A stretch of 64,000 bases of DNA from the NCBI RefSeq assembly GCF_001949145.1, contig NW_019091720.1, forward strand, positions 130,765 through 194,764, in the 5' to 3' direction. The notes under the pieces are model-generated. The model saw nothing but the letters and a program-made list of their open reading frames with translations, made no database searches and was not told the origin of the DNA. The stretch's first letter is position 1; each line of letters starts with the position of its first letter. The stretch is from Acanthaster planci (taxonomy: Eukaryota > Echinodermata > Asteroidea > Valvatida > Acanthasteridae). A program made the position numbers and the translations under genes. Of this stretch, positions 46,700-57,394 are shown in pieces.

Positions 46700-48250
46700 T
46701 GTTTTCCCGTTGCATCTCCTCTTAATACCACCACCTGAGGTCTATTTGGCAATGGTCATGTTGCTGACTTCAGTCAGCAACAAGCCCGTTGGTTGACCGA
46801 TATTCCAGCAAGCCAGTGTACAGTAGGCCTAAGTCGGGCCACACTTCTTGGGAATTGCTGTCCAATCACAGCATTTGATATTGATAACTAAGGATGCTGG
46901 CCCTAAAGATATTGTATACTGGATGAGATCCTAGTTAATTTGTTCATAAAAATTGGGTAATTTTGCGTTCTGTCATTTGTAATTGCTGTTTGAATTTGCT
47001 TATCAAAGGCTTTGTACCACGCAGGTACGTGTCAAAACAATTTACCTCTCCATCTGCTTTGGGTGGAAACAAATGCTGATAATTACTTTTTCATACATGT
47101 TGCTGATAACTTTATACATTTTGCTGATTTTAGTTGCTGTTCCACGTCACCAGCTTTGGGAGGGAAAAATTTCTGTAATTTTTGCTGAATAGCTATACTT
47201 TGATTTTGCGCAAAGTAAATTTTTGCAGTTCTGCATCACCAGCTTTGAGCAATAACAACCTGAACTGTGTCAAGTTCAATAAACGGCTGCTCAGGCCAAT
47301 TGACAAAGTCAGAATGCGAGTGTACACCTGTCCCTAAGTTCAGTTTTCTGGTCGAGTTCATGCGGGGATAACTACTGTTAGAGTACACAGGCAGTCAACA
47401 GTTACACAAGTACTGTACAGTTATTTATACATGCAATGTACATGTGCATGGGATAGCAGAGAGCATGGGGACAGATGAACGCAACGTGACCCAATCAAAC
47501 ACTCGCCCTCCGCAGAGAAATAATTGGATGGTGGCCTGACTCCAATTGACCTGAATAAGGAATGTCCATTCATTAACACAACTGTGAAAAAAACACAGCA
47601 CGCACACCGGGAAAAGGAAAAACTATACAAAAAATGAAGAACCAAAAGCCAGCCTGGTTAGGCGTGATGTCAAAAAGATTTTTATCGGCATGCCACAAGC
47701 TGCTGTGGCACCCCATAATGTATTTTTCCAAGTTCCTCTACACGGCACCCAGACCAGTCTCCAGCTCATTGAATATTCCTCTTGTGTGTTCCTATTGTTA
47801 TGTTAACAAGCAGCATGAATAGGAAATTTCTCTCAAACAAGGTGCGCCGATGTTCTCTGTGAATTTCGGCCACAGAGTGAGTCCTGTGGAAGTGTGGGAT
47901 CGAATTTCACGGTCTGAGTACAGTCGTTTTCCTATCTCCAGATAGGAAAATTATTCAGCCTTCAGCCCACTTCCAATTCCAGTGCAATGTTGTCAGTACC
48001 CTGTGAGCCCGAGCTACATCTACTACAAAACTATTTCCAAATTGTAAATTGTTATGGACAGAGGTTCGACGACATTAACGACGACACTCTATTTCCAATT
48101 AAGTCTCTGACTGACCATATATAATGTATATTCCTGGGAAGTAATGGGCCCGGTTGCCTTTTTAGGGGCTACTGCTGCGATTGACAATGCCTGTCTCAGC
48201 ATTTCTTTTTATTTATAAACCTAGATCGTGCATGGTATTTATTTTCCCCG
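46700..48250. other. AGA intron, nothing recognised
   Basis: There are no supported genes. Poly-T-rich stretches and short ORFs only. Confidence 0.45.
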
Positions 48251-48429
48251 CCCCACTCCATAATGATATTTGGCATCCAATCCACCAAAACATTACTTAA
48301 ACAGCACTTATGTATAGAACCATGGTGGTTTAAACTCCTTATTTTTACAGTCAATCCACCAAAAATAATCATCCTCCCGATCTCAGAATTTCTTTATCCA
48401 AACCAAGATCACACGTGGTTTTATTTTTC

Positions 48430-49180
48430 CCGGCCTCACCGCATACTCATAGACAAGGTGTTTGACATGGGGACACTTGACAAACATTCCTTGAAGGAGA
48501 TGGTGGATGGCAGCACTGTCAGAGACAGTCGATCTGTTGCTGAAGCCCAAATGAATAGCAACCTAAGCAGACCAGTAGTTGCGGTGCAATCTGGAGGCCT
48601 GAGTAAAACAGATACCTGAGGAAGTCTGCAACGGAACTCACAGGAGCTTCGGTTGGAGAAACATCGTGGTCGTCGCACTATCTAGAAAAATTGTCGCACA
48701 GTCGGCGCGAGTGGACAGTCGTCGACCCCAGGCTGCTTTGGACGCAGCGTCTGCAGAAAGGCCCGACACCCTGAAGGATCATTGGACAATGTCCAATATG
48801 TCAAGTGAAGACTCTCTGGTGCTGAGTGGAGGATCCCTGACTTGGGTTGACGAAGGATGTCCTCCCTGACTGGAAGAACCAGCAGCCATTGTACCAGGAG
48901 TCTTGTCAAGTCTTGGAAACCACAGTTGGCGAGGCACAGAGCAATGAGGAGGATCCACCATAGGATGCGTGGGATATTGAAGGAAAGGCCTACACCAGAA
49001 GGCCTGACCAGTTGAACAGTAGGGTGCCTGTCATCCCATGCCCATGGGTGAGGGAACCAGGAGCAGAACTTCGGGAGATGGGTTTTGTCATTGGAAGCGA
49101 AGCGGACGATAGCTTTGAGTCTTGTGGGAAATATTGATAGTCCAACATAAAATCATAAAATCTGACGCAAGGAAAATATT
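48430..49180 (-). pseudogene. DIRS1-like relic (copy E): linker and recombinase N-terminus
   Basis: On the minus strand the order is WFPRLDKTPGT (or, in another frame, LPVREDILRQPKSGILHSAP and ESLHLTYWTLS), the stretch between RNase H and the recombinase in DIRS elements. After a stop-rich region it reads VSPTEAPVSSVADFLRYLFY, SGLQ, which fits the recombinase core-binding domain. The piece ends where the gag duplication at 49190 begins. Confidence 0.55.
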
Positions 49181-49189
49181 GTGAGGCAG

Positions 49190-49495
49190 TCTTTGATATT
49201 TGTGACGAACTGGGGCTGGGGGTACCCAAGCAGATTCAAGAGAAAATTTGGAATGGCAAGTACATTGATTGTGGGGCTTTGGTACGGCCAGTCCGCGGTG
49301 GATTTGTCAATAGCACTCCCCAAGATTGTGTGCTTTTGATCAGCTCCACTGAGTTACCTACTTGGCAAATTCGCCCTCCTGCCCAGCACACTTGCATAAC
49401 GTCCATTGAGCAATGGACTTCGACCTTCTTAGTTTTTGCGTCCATATACTTGTTCGGCATCAAGACCAGGCGCGGCAGTTATCAATATATGCCGA
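49190..49495 (+). repeat. Near-identical duplicate of Ngaro gag segment 43580-43885
   Basis: The 306 bp are the same as 43580-43885 in the same orientation, with one difference noticed (43813 G, 49423 A). The duplicate starts abruptly after DIRS copy E and ends one base before the reversed hAT copy. It includes the DICDELGLGVPKQIQ...FASIYL gag motif and the same frame break. Confidence 0.95.
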
Positions 49496-50471
49496 CTGGG
49501 GCATCATAACAGCTATTACTTTAATTGTACACTACCAAATAAAAGAAGGAAATANNNNNNNNNNNNNNNNNNNNNNNNNNNNNNNNNNNNNNNNNNNNNN
49601 NNNNNNNNNNNNNNNNNNNNNNNNNNNNNNNNNNNNNNNNNNNNNNNNNNNNNNNNNNNNNNNNNNNNNNNNNNNNNNNNNNNNNNNNNNNNNNNNNNNN
49701 NNNNNNNNNNNNNNNNNNNNNNNNNNNNNNNNNNNNNNNNNNNNNNNNNNNNNNNNNNNNNNNNNNNNNNNNNNNNNNNNNNNNNNNNNNNNNNNNNNNN
49801 NNNNNNNNNNNNNNNNNNNNNNNNNNNNNNNNNNNNNNNNNNNNNNNNNNNNNNNNNNNNNNNNNNNNNNNNNNNNNNNNNNNNNNNNNNNNNNNNNNNN
49901 NNNNNNNNNNNNNNNNNNNNNNNNNNNNNNNNNNNNNNNNNNNNNNNNNNNNNNNNNNNNNNNNNNNNNNNNNNNNNNNNNNNNNNNNNNNNNNNNNNNN
50001 NNNNNNNNNNNNNNNNNNNNNNNNNNNNNNNNNNNNNNNNNNNNNNNNNNNNNNNNNNNNNNNNNNNNNNNNNNNNNNNNNNNNNNNNNNNNNNNNNNNN
50101 NNNNNNNNNNNNNNNNNNNNNNNNNNNNNNNNNNNNNNNNNNNNNNNNNNNNNNNNNNNNNNNNNNNNNNNNNNNNNNNNNNNNNNNNNNNNNNNNNNNN
50201 NNNNNNNNNNNNNNNNNNNNNNNNNNNNNNNNNNNNNNNNNNNNNNNNNNNNNNNNNNNNNNNNNNNNNNNNNNNNNNNNNNNNNNNNNNNNNNNNNNNN
50301 NNNNNNNNNNNNNNNNNNNNNNNNNNNNNNNNNNNNNNNNNNNNNNNNNNNNNNNNNNNNNNNNNNNNNNNNNNNNNNNNNNNNNNNNNNNNNNNNNNNN
50401 NNNNNNNNNNNNNNNNNNNNNNNNNNNNNNNNNNNNNNNNNNNNNNNNNNNNNNTGGAACCTCCCAAGCCT
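49496..50471 (-). mobile_element. hAT-type element, truncated reversed copy
   Basis: The first 58 bases (GGGGCATCATAACAGC...AAAAGAAGGA) are the reverse complement of 7567-7623, and the end TGGAACCTCCCAAGCCTA (50454-50471) is the reverse complement of the left terminus of the copy at 6451. The 900 N between them correspond to the same region that is N in the first copy. The other end (equivalent to 7624-8133) is missing. Confidence 0.85.
49555..50454. other. Assembly gap (900 N)
   Basis: Run of N inside the reversed hAT copy. Reading frames across it are artefacts. Confidence 1.
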
Positions 50472-51567
50472 AATGAATATATTCGGGCCCTATGGTAATT
50501 TTGGTTTGTGTTCTTGCAATCAAAATCGCCATCTATACAGTAAGGAAATGTAACAATTGATGTCATTGTGACTGCAGAATTTCATTTCCGGCCATTGACT
50601 GACACTGTTTTAAATATCTGACGGTAGAGGTAGCAGGCTTTCAACTTTTACAACCGATGGTAACTGAGAATATGTACAGCTTTCGATTGGTTTCTGGTTT
50701 CTTGTTTACATCCCAGCAATTGGTATGTTGACAGTTGAGCGTGGAGAAGGGCGGTTGATGACTATGGTTTGATAAGCTAGGAGGGCAGTTTAATAAAGTT
50801 GGAACACAGATGCCAGGTGTTTATACACACCAACATAAAAATGTTTGGCGAGTGGGCCTTCTGTTACACACCCAAAAGCCTTGTTGCAAGTGGACTATCA
50901 TGACAACTACACGATTTTGTTTCACCTGTTGAACAAAATTAAAAGATGCGTTTCTTTTCAACAGAAAGCGAAAGCCTTTATTAGTGAAAATATCCAGCAT
51001 CGGGTGAGTGTCTGTGATTCTGTCAGCACACCGCAGCTGCAAATCTGAACCCTTCGTTATGCAGCAACACTACACGTACAGTAAGTCAGTGCTATGCGAT
51101 GTAGAGAGTAAAGCACCCACGCATGAGAAGCACTGATGATGCTAATGGTATGAACCAATCAGCTGTGCCCTAAGTATGATGCCATAGCTCCGCCCATAAA
51201 ATCGATGAAAGCATTTAATCAAGTGTATGTAATTAGCCTGAAGTGAAGAGGAAATAAATGTGTTACTGTTACTAATCTACATGTACAAATCCCAGGCTGG
51301 TGGATGTGTCAAACAAAATATATATGAGGGGTATATGAGCAAATTTCTTAGTGACACACTCCATTTTCTACTTGGCTGTACATTACCATTACTCAGAATT
51401 CACTGAGATCTCCCATCCAGAAGCTATCCATCTTAACTGTATTGGCGGTGGGTCTATAAGATGTAGCCAGTACTTGTTCCTGTTCAATGTGCATACATCT
51501 CTTCAATGTTTTTCCATGAACGAAGTACATGTATGTACTTTTTTGTAAATCATTCTTCATAACTTAC

Positions 51568-51680
51568 CTAATTCACCAACCAGCAGGGTATGTTTGGTGT
51601 AATTCATGACAGCTCTAGCCACTGACATTGCACTCTTCACTCTGCGCAGACATCCCACTGAGCCGACATCATGGGTAACA
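51568..51680 (-). CDS. AGA: Aspartylglucosaminidase (AGA), first exon seen in this window
   Basis: This 113-bp exon lies between TTTAACAG and GTAAGT. After one base that completes a codon, it reads [37 protein letters not shown], then one base of the next Ala codon. It matches the [20 protein letters not shown] and HTLLVGES region of human AGA, in the alpha subunit. Two upstream exons (signal peptide and the GFGGSPDE region) were not found between 51.7 and 64 kb and probably lie beyond the window. An NYT glycosylation sequon is present. Confidence 0.93.
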
Positions 51681-52359
51681 CTGTTAAAAAAGAAACATTA
51701 CAGTAATCCAGTTTGGCCTTTAAAAAACCAGGGTCTTTAAAAAACAAAGCACATGCATGAGTCAGCATATGGATGCACTGATAGGACAGACCATTGTGTA
51801 TGTATCTGTTCCCAATAGCCCTTTAATGAGTATGCGCTGTTGGAATATCGAACTGGCTCATTCCATTTACACATGGACAGACTTTTATATCATAACTGCC
51901 AACCTACAATACATTTGCAGTGTTTCCCTTAAACGTTTTTTGCTGTTGTTATCCGGACCAGTCCAATCATATTTTGAATGGTCTGTCACAATTGGGACTG
52001 GTCTGTGCCGCATGCACTTTTGTGTATTAAATTTAAACAATTACAACAGAAGATGAAAAGTTTGCATTAATCTCTCCATTCCATTGAGGATGTATTATGA
52101 ATCGTGCTCATGAAAATCAGACACAATTACTCAACACAAAGTTTCATTAGAAATGGCTTCAAAAATCGAAAATCCTTTGGTGTCTCCCCTACCTCTATAG
52201 TAAACGTACAGTTCTTCATTTGTCATTTGTGTACTATGTTTCTTTATGGCAACAAAATTACTCAGAATCTAGAGAAGGATTTAAATTTTAATAATACACA
52301 AGTATATAGTTTTAATTCCAGATCGATAACCAATAGCATTTTATGTAAGTGATAGTTTA
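51681..52359. other. Upstream AGA intron, nothing recognised
   Basis: AT-rich sequence with short ORFs only; none is recognised. Confidence 0.5.
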
Positions 52360-52722
52360 GCATATCCCCGGTCGAAGCGTAAACTGCGAGACAAAATTAT
52401 AAATAAGCTAAACTAAGCAAGCCCCAGTCGAAGCGTAATCCGCGGACTGTAATTGGTTCACTTATCAAGTCCCCAGTCGAAGCATAAGTCGCGAGACAAC
52501 AGTATAAGACAATTAAAACATGACCAGTCTCAGGTCGAAGCGTAAGCCGCAAGAGACAACAGAATACATTGTACATCAATGTAGCAACTAGTCCCTGGTC
52601 GAAGCGTAAGCCGTGTGTCATAACATCATTTAATGAAGCAAGTCCCGTCGCAACATAACATAGGGTCTAGCAGTAAGTACTAGCATATTCCCGGTCGAAG
52701 CATAATCCGCGGAATAGACACT
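52360..52722 (+). repeat. Array of seven short partly palindromic motifs
   Basis: GTCGAAGC(G/A)TAA with a 5' CCCC(G/A)G and a 3' (C/T)CGCG occurs at 52371, 52427, 52476, 52534, 52598, 52647 (degraded) and 52694. Start-to-start distances are 56, 49, 58, 64, 49 and 47 bp. Some copies add matching flanks (GTCTC...GAGAC at the fourth, ATTCC...GGAAT at the seventh), so each could form a small hairpin. Spacers are AT-rich and only weakly alike (ACAACAGTATAA against ACAACAGAATAC; AAGCAAG). The array lies 3' of the YR/SGNH element at 53.0-54.6 kb. No function is known to me. Confidence 0.85.
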
Positions 52723-53030
52723 GTTCACGTCACACCCGTACATACACATATACAGGCTACCCATTCCATCTGGTTATAAACTGCAAAGTAAACCATAAAC
52801 AACAGACAGACTTCATATTAATTCCATGTACATGTATGTAAGAATTTGTTGATTGCATAGGTTTTATATAGCTATATTGATGCATAATCCTAAGGCCCAT
52901 GATGGAGATAAGAATGAAATTCCGCCACACGGTCATTTATGACCGCCGCCAAATTGGCCGCATGATGATAGGTAAGTGACCTCGTGTGTGTAGGGGGTGA
53001 TGGTGTTTGCACTGGCAATGTAACAGGAAA

Positions 53031-53582
53031 TCAAGTTACTCCACAGGACTGAAGTAACGCCGTATGGTAGTTATAAATAAGGAATTCCGAAGCGGCATCC
53101 ACAAGGTGCACCCCATCTGATAGATATATATCCTGCCGCCACCACTCAATTTGGAGGTGAGCAATCAACCTGCCCAGCACCCTGTGGAAAAGATTGCCCA
53201 CCAAACGGTTAGGAGTTCACCTGGTGTGCTCAACCAAATTTTGTCTGTTAGCCGAGGGATAGGAAAACCATGGCAAAATCTCCGACCAGTAAATGATTGA
53301 GTGAGGTAATAACGCTCGGGTGACGGCAAGAATTTGTTTAATCCCCTCGAGCATTGATTTCTTGGGGACGTAGCCCAGATCATTGGAGCCAACGTGTAAA
53401 ATGATCCATGTTGACGATGCTTGCTCTGCCATCCAGCAGCTGTGAAGGAAGTTGTTGAATTGGTCCAGCTGCAGGCCCCACCGACCCATACAATGAACAG
53501 TTGCCACTCCGTTAAGTGCCTCCCCCCAAGGAGAGGATAACGCCACACCGGAGGTCCAATGGATGAATGAGTCGCCAACCAT
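53031..53582 (-). pseudogene. SGNH/GDSL-type hydrolase of a YR retroelement, one in-frame stop
   Basis: From the first ATG at 53582 the protein begins MVGDSFIHW (block I with the nucleophile Ser). It continues with WIILHVGSNDLG (block III Asn), IIYWSEILPW and, after an in-frame TGA at 53217-53219, WRQDIYLSDGVHLVDAASEF (block V with the DxxH pair). At about 183 codons it covers a full SGNH domain, and the TGA sits where an Arg codon could have been. Known SGNH proteins hydrolyse esters. Some YR and CR1 retroelements carry such domains, whose role in the element is not settled. It lies 178 bp after the recombinase on the same strand, so it belongs to that element. Confidence 0.8.
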
Positions 53583-53759
53583 CCAGACAAGGGGCTTGTT
53601 GTTGATCAGCGGATTTGCTCATAGAAGTAAAACAGAAATTAAATAGCTACCGGTATCAATACTTAAGGAAAAGTTAGCGTATGGTTGGAATCACAGTTGT
53701 TTTTGGTTTGGGGTAACATGACCCCAATGTACAAAGTAGCCACAAATTTGAAAGCAGTG

Positions 53760-54632
53760 TCATGGAAGAAACTCACTGCTAATACAAATATAGCGGCAGT
53801 AAACCCCTGACTGCTAACGACCTATCTGTTGGATCTCATCGTCAGGAATTCCCACCATTGCCGCTGCTGTGGCCGCACCAATCCGGAAAGGAATGAGAAG
53901 TATATCGGGTATCATGTATGCCAACGTAGCCAAGGACCCGCCTTAAAACAGCGGTAAATTGAGAACGTGTAACTGGAGAACCATCAAAATGGGATAGGAA
54001 ATTGCTGAACTGCTTAGGACACATGCTTAGGAACTGTGTAGTGGCCTGAACAGGGCACAAGAAAATTCGCCCTCAGAAACAGCAGTTATTGAAACTAAAC
54101 AACTCTGACCGTACTGGTTGGTCTTGGAGAAATGAATGTTTAGATTAACCACACTGCTAGAACAGGTATGACAAAGGGTAACATCAGAACAACGTAAAAG
54201 TGAAATTCCAGATCGAGTGGATGCGGTGAGTTCACCGACGCGCAGAAACCCAAAAAACGCTAACAGGAAAGCCGCTCGAAACAGTAGGGCTTCACACTGA
54301 TTGGTACAAACGAAGTGCAAAGCAGGAATGATACGCCGCAGTGAAACAATCATAATAGGGCGGCATTGATCACGCCGATCGTACCGGCGGTGGCAACCCT
54401 CTAACATTCGTTTCACGATAAAATGTTTAGTTCTGTCATGGGAACCCTGCAAGCAGAGTGTAGACGCAATCCCTGAGACATAAGATGCAACAGTAGCTGG
54501 AGCGTACCCATTAACGGACAAAAATGCCCCCCTTTCACTGAAATGAGAATCGAGGTAAAACAGAGTTGATGGACTTGAACTTTGTAGTCTGTTTAATACC
54601 TTTATGGTATTGTTTGGAACAAATGTTTCCAC
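53760..54632 (-). pseudogene. Ngaro-like tyrosine recombinase pseudogene
   Basis: The core-binding half has YAPATVASYVSGIASTLCL and HFIVKRMLEGCHRR. The catalytic half has EALLFRAAFLLAFFGFLRVG EL (first catalytic Arg kept), IHFSKTNQ (Lys kept), CPVQATTQFL, HFDGSPVTRSQFTAVLRRVL and RYTSHSF. One extra C after TTT then breaks the frame in the HSFRIGAAT box. The restored reading continues GIPDDEIQQIGR, a TAG where Trp is expected, and Q SGVYCRYICISS with the nucleophile Tyr. So two lesions, one frameshift and one nonsense. The SGNH gene follows. Confidence 0.85.
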
Positions 54633-54649
54633 TTTTTATTTTTATCATT

Positions 54650-55635
54650 TTTCCAACAGATTGCTGGTCCCGATACTGGGATTCTTTGTCCAATCCATCC
54701 CTCCTCAACTTAAACACCAACATCGTGCCTACATTACTGCTGTCCGCCAAATACTCGGCGACCTGGAACTGAAGGGAGTCCTGGGCGAACTCTCACCACA
54801 GCATCCCGGCCTTTCCAGCTGATCCCTTCCATCTTAGCCTCTACACAGCCCATCTGACTACATCTTCAGGAGCAAAAACCACAGTAGATTCATTGGGGGC
54901 AGCCGTAAAATGGGTACGCAGCCCAGCAGGCCTAGTTTCTCCAACTGAGAGTCCATTGTTCAAAACGGCTGCACTGGGCTATAATCGTACCCTTGCCAAA
55001 CCCATTGGTCAAAAGGAACCGATTACCCTACAAATACTTCAAAATTTGCTCACCAAACACAGCAACCCCAACGCTTCTCTTGCGGATCTTCGTATACTTT
55101 TCATTTTGTTTTATTAGTTATGCTGGTTTTCTCGGGTTCGACGAGGTCAGTTCCATTACAGCATCCGACTGCACTTTCTCGAACGACAGTCTAGTAATTC
55201 ATTTACCCTGGTCAAAAATGGATCAGTTCAGACAAGGCGCTTTCATCACAATTCCCAGAACCCACAAGCCTACCTGCCCAGTATCCATTGCTGAAAGGTA
55301 TCTCACAGTTCTTGGGGACTCCAGCGATTCAAAACTACCTCTCATTCGCAGGCTAACTACTCCAAAGAGAGGCCTCGTTGCTACCTCTCACCCCCTCAGT
55401 TATACCAGAACACAAGAAATTGTATTGAATGCCCTCAAGCCTCTTGTAGAAGATATCTCTTGTTACGGACTTCACGGTCTTCGTTCTGGTGATGCCTCTG
55501 CAGCCAAAAACGCCCACGTAAATCCAGAATTAATCTCGAGGAACGGCAGATGGAAGAATGGGAGGGCCTGAGATGCATACTTAGAACCAAACCATCAGAC
55601 AAATCTGATAATCTCGAAGAATCTCGGTATTTGAC
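54650..55635 (+). pseudogene. Crypton-like (or related) tyrosine recombinase pseudogene
   Basis: This is a different YR lineage from the DIRS/Ngaro pieces. The N-terminal half reads LYTAHLTTSSGAKTTVDSLG, AAVKWVRSPAGLVSP, then KEPITLQILQNLLTKHSN. A frameshift near 55100 leads into ISYAGFLGFDEVSSITASDC, WSKMDQFRQGAFITI, CPVSIAERYL, LSYTRTQEIVLNALK, CYGLHGLRSGDASAAKNA and LISRNGRWKNGRA. The in-frame TGA at 55569-55571 comes four codons before the nucleophile Tyr (DAYLEP), with a second stop at 55633. The family's first Arg (FLRF) is Gly here (FLGF). HxxR and the Lys remain. Crypton, DIRS or another YR class cannot be decided without a tree. Confidence 0.8.
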
Positions 55636-55649
55636 CACGACACAATAAA

Positions 55650-57390
55650 ATTTTACCTTTATACTCCACGTGACATAAAGAACTTTAGTGTGATAAAACT
55701 TTGCTCTTAAAAAAAAAATTTCTCCAGCAGAATAGATACATTTGCATTTTCTGTATTTAATACTGTTCGCCTGACACATCGAAATTAAATGAAATCGGGA
55801 ATTGTTTTTGTAATGAATAACACCTGTTTGTCAAGTAAAAAAAAAAGAGAAGAGAGAATAAATACATGGGCGGGTCTCCAGCGTTCCGCCATTCCAATAG
55901 TTCACCAAGAATTGTCTCATTTTTAAATCTATTTCTGTGCTTTCTTTTTTGTCAGAGAGGTAGATATAGAAAAGAAATTAAGTTTCTTACATAGGAACGT
56001 AGTAAGAAAAACTACTGTTCATACAGTGTACATCATAGGAAAAAAGACCACAAAGTAAGACAGTAGAAGTGACAATGTAAATATCGGTATCATTTACAGA
56101 ATTTTAGATTTCAAAGACATTAGCACTTGCACTGGCATTAGGCACTATGCAAAGTACACAGTGTCTTTAAAACCTTAAAACACATCAAACTACTGTACAT
56201 GTATGTCAAACTATAGTTGACATAAAAGAGGAATGTCAGGTAGCATCTTGGTATTCCTTTTACATGACCAAGCACACAAATCTTCAATGTGTAATAGACA
56301 ACTTTACACTTCTTGCATATTTCGCAGCATAAACCCCAATCACATAGATCAACTTTTATCAAATTTCCAAAGGGGGCTCCGTCACAACATTTGGGAAAAT
56401 ATCTAAACAGCTTACAATTTTTGAGACTTTTAAAGAATACTCAACGCTCGAGCCGTACTAGTCTTCATTGTGCTCACCATGTCAACAAAGAAACAAAACT
56501 ATGTTAGACCACTGCATGAAGTAACAGGAGTAGAGTCACTCAACCAGCTGTTTTGTGTATTATTTATCAGCAGGTAGTCATTGTCGCAACTCTCATTAAG
56601 TCACTATTTTGTAGGTATAGCCAACAATGTAGTGGAAACTGCACTTTGCATAAATGTTTTCATTAATGAACATTGGCGTCGCATTTGATGATGTACCTAA
56701 TACAGGATGTTCTGTTAAGAAGCCATCTTTTTTAAAAACCAAAACCAATTGACTGCATACATAACATACTGTACATGTACAAATCTGAGTTCGTGTGTGC
56801 TTTGCAAAGAAAAGTAACATGTACATAGTAAACACAATCATCCCATTTTCCACGAATATTTGTGCACATTATATGAACGTGTAACCTGGTAGGAGATGCC
56901 ACGGCTGTGCATGGGTTTGCACTGAAGTATACAGTATGTTTGTGTATAAGGCTAGATGGGTCAGGTTTTCCAACCTTAAGAGCTGGCGTACACTATAAAG
57001 AGCTCATGCCTACATTTCGAAATAGCTCAGAGATTTAACTCCAGGGATCAATTTCTTGGACAAGTGTGGCAAGACAGTGTCGTGGGTTTTTCAACAAATT
57101 TTCGATGAGATTTATTGCAACTGTCCTGCTCACAAGCCAACGAGGAAGAAATACATGTAGACCGTACTCGCAGCGTCCCCAATTTCAGTCATATTCCCCA
57201 ACATGAGGTATTTATTTGAAAACGTTAAATTCAAAGAACCAGACTATATTCTACGATTTCATTCCAACCCCCCAAATCACCTGGCACCATCCTATTATGG
57301 GTTTAAAATTTATACTGTGCATTCAGGAACACGACTGAAATTGGGACGTTGCAAATATGGTCTATTAAGCAGTCACAAACCACAGTGCCA
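55650..57390. other. Non-coding, nothing recognised
   Basis: Short ORFs and AT-rich sequence only. Upstream AGA exons were looked for and not seen. Confidence 0.45.
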
Positions 57391-57394
57391 AATA

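Larger units (their letters stand above)
22909..51567 (-). other. AGA intron (28.7 kb) with nested repeats
   Basis: The donor GTAAGT (51567-51562) and acceptor TTTGCAG (ending 22909) bound this intron. It contains most of the mobile elements of the window, including an Ngaro-like element and two DIRS relics. Stretches 39.1-42.47 kb and 46.7-48.25 kb contain only AT-rich sequence and TACATG-rich words. Confidence 0.85.

Noticed and set aside
48263-48619. 118-codon plus-strand ORF
   Set aside because: Antisense to the DIRS copy E recombinase N-terminus. No family match.
52360-52722. CRISPR-like array
   Set aside because: The locus is eukaryotic, spacing is irregular, the repeats diverge, and no cas genes are present.
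53165-53590. 141-codon minus-strand ORF MSGWLATHSS...
   Set aside because: An out-of-frame shadow of the SGNH hydrolase reading frame, which has the GDS, SNDLG and DGVH motifs.
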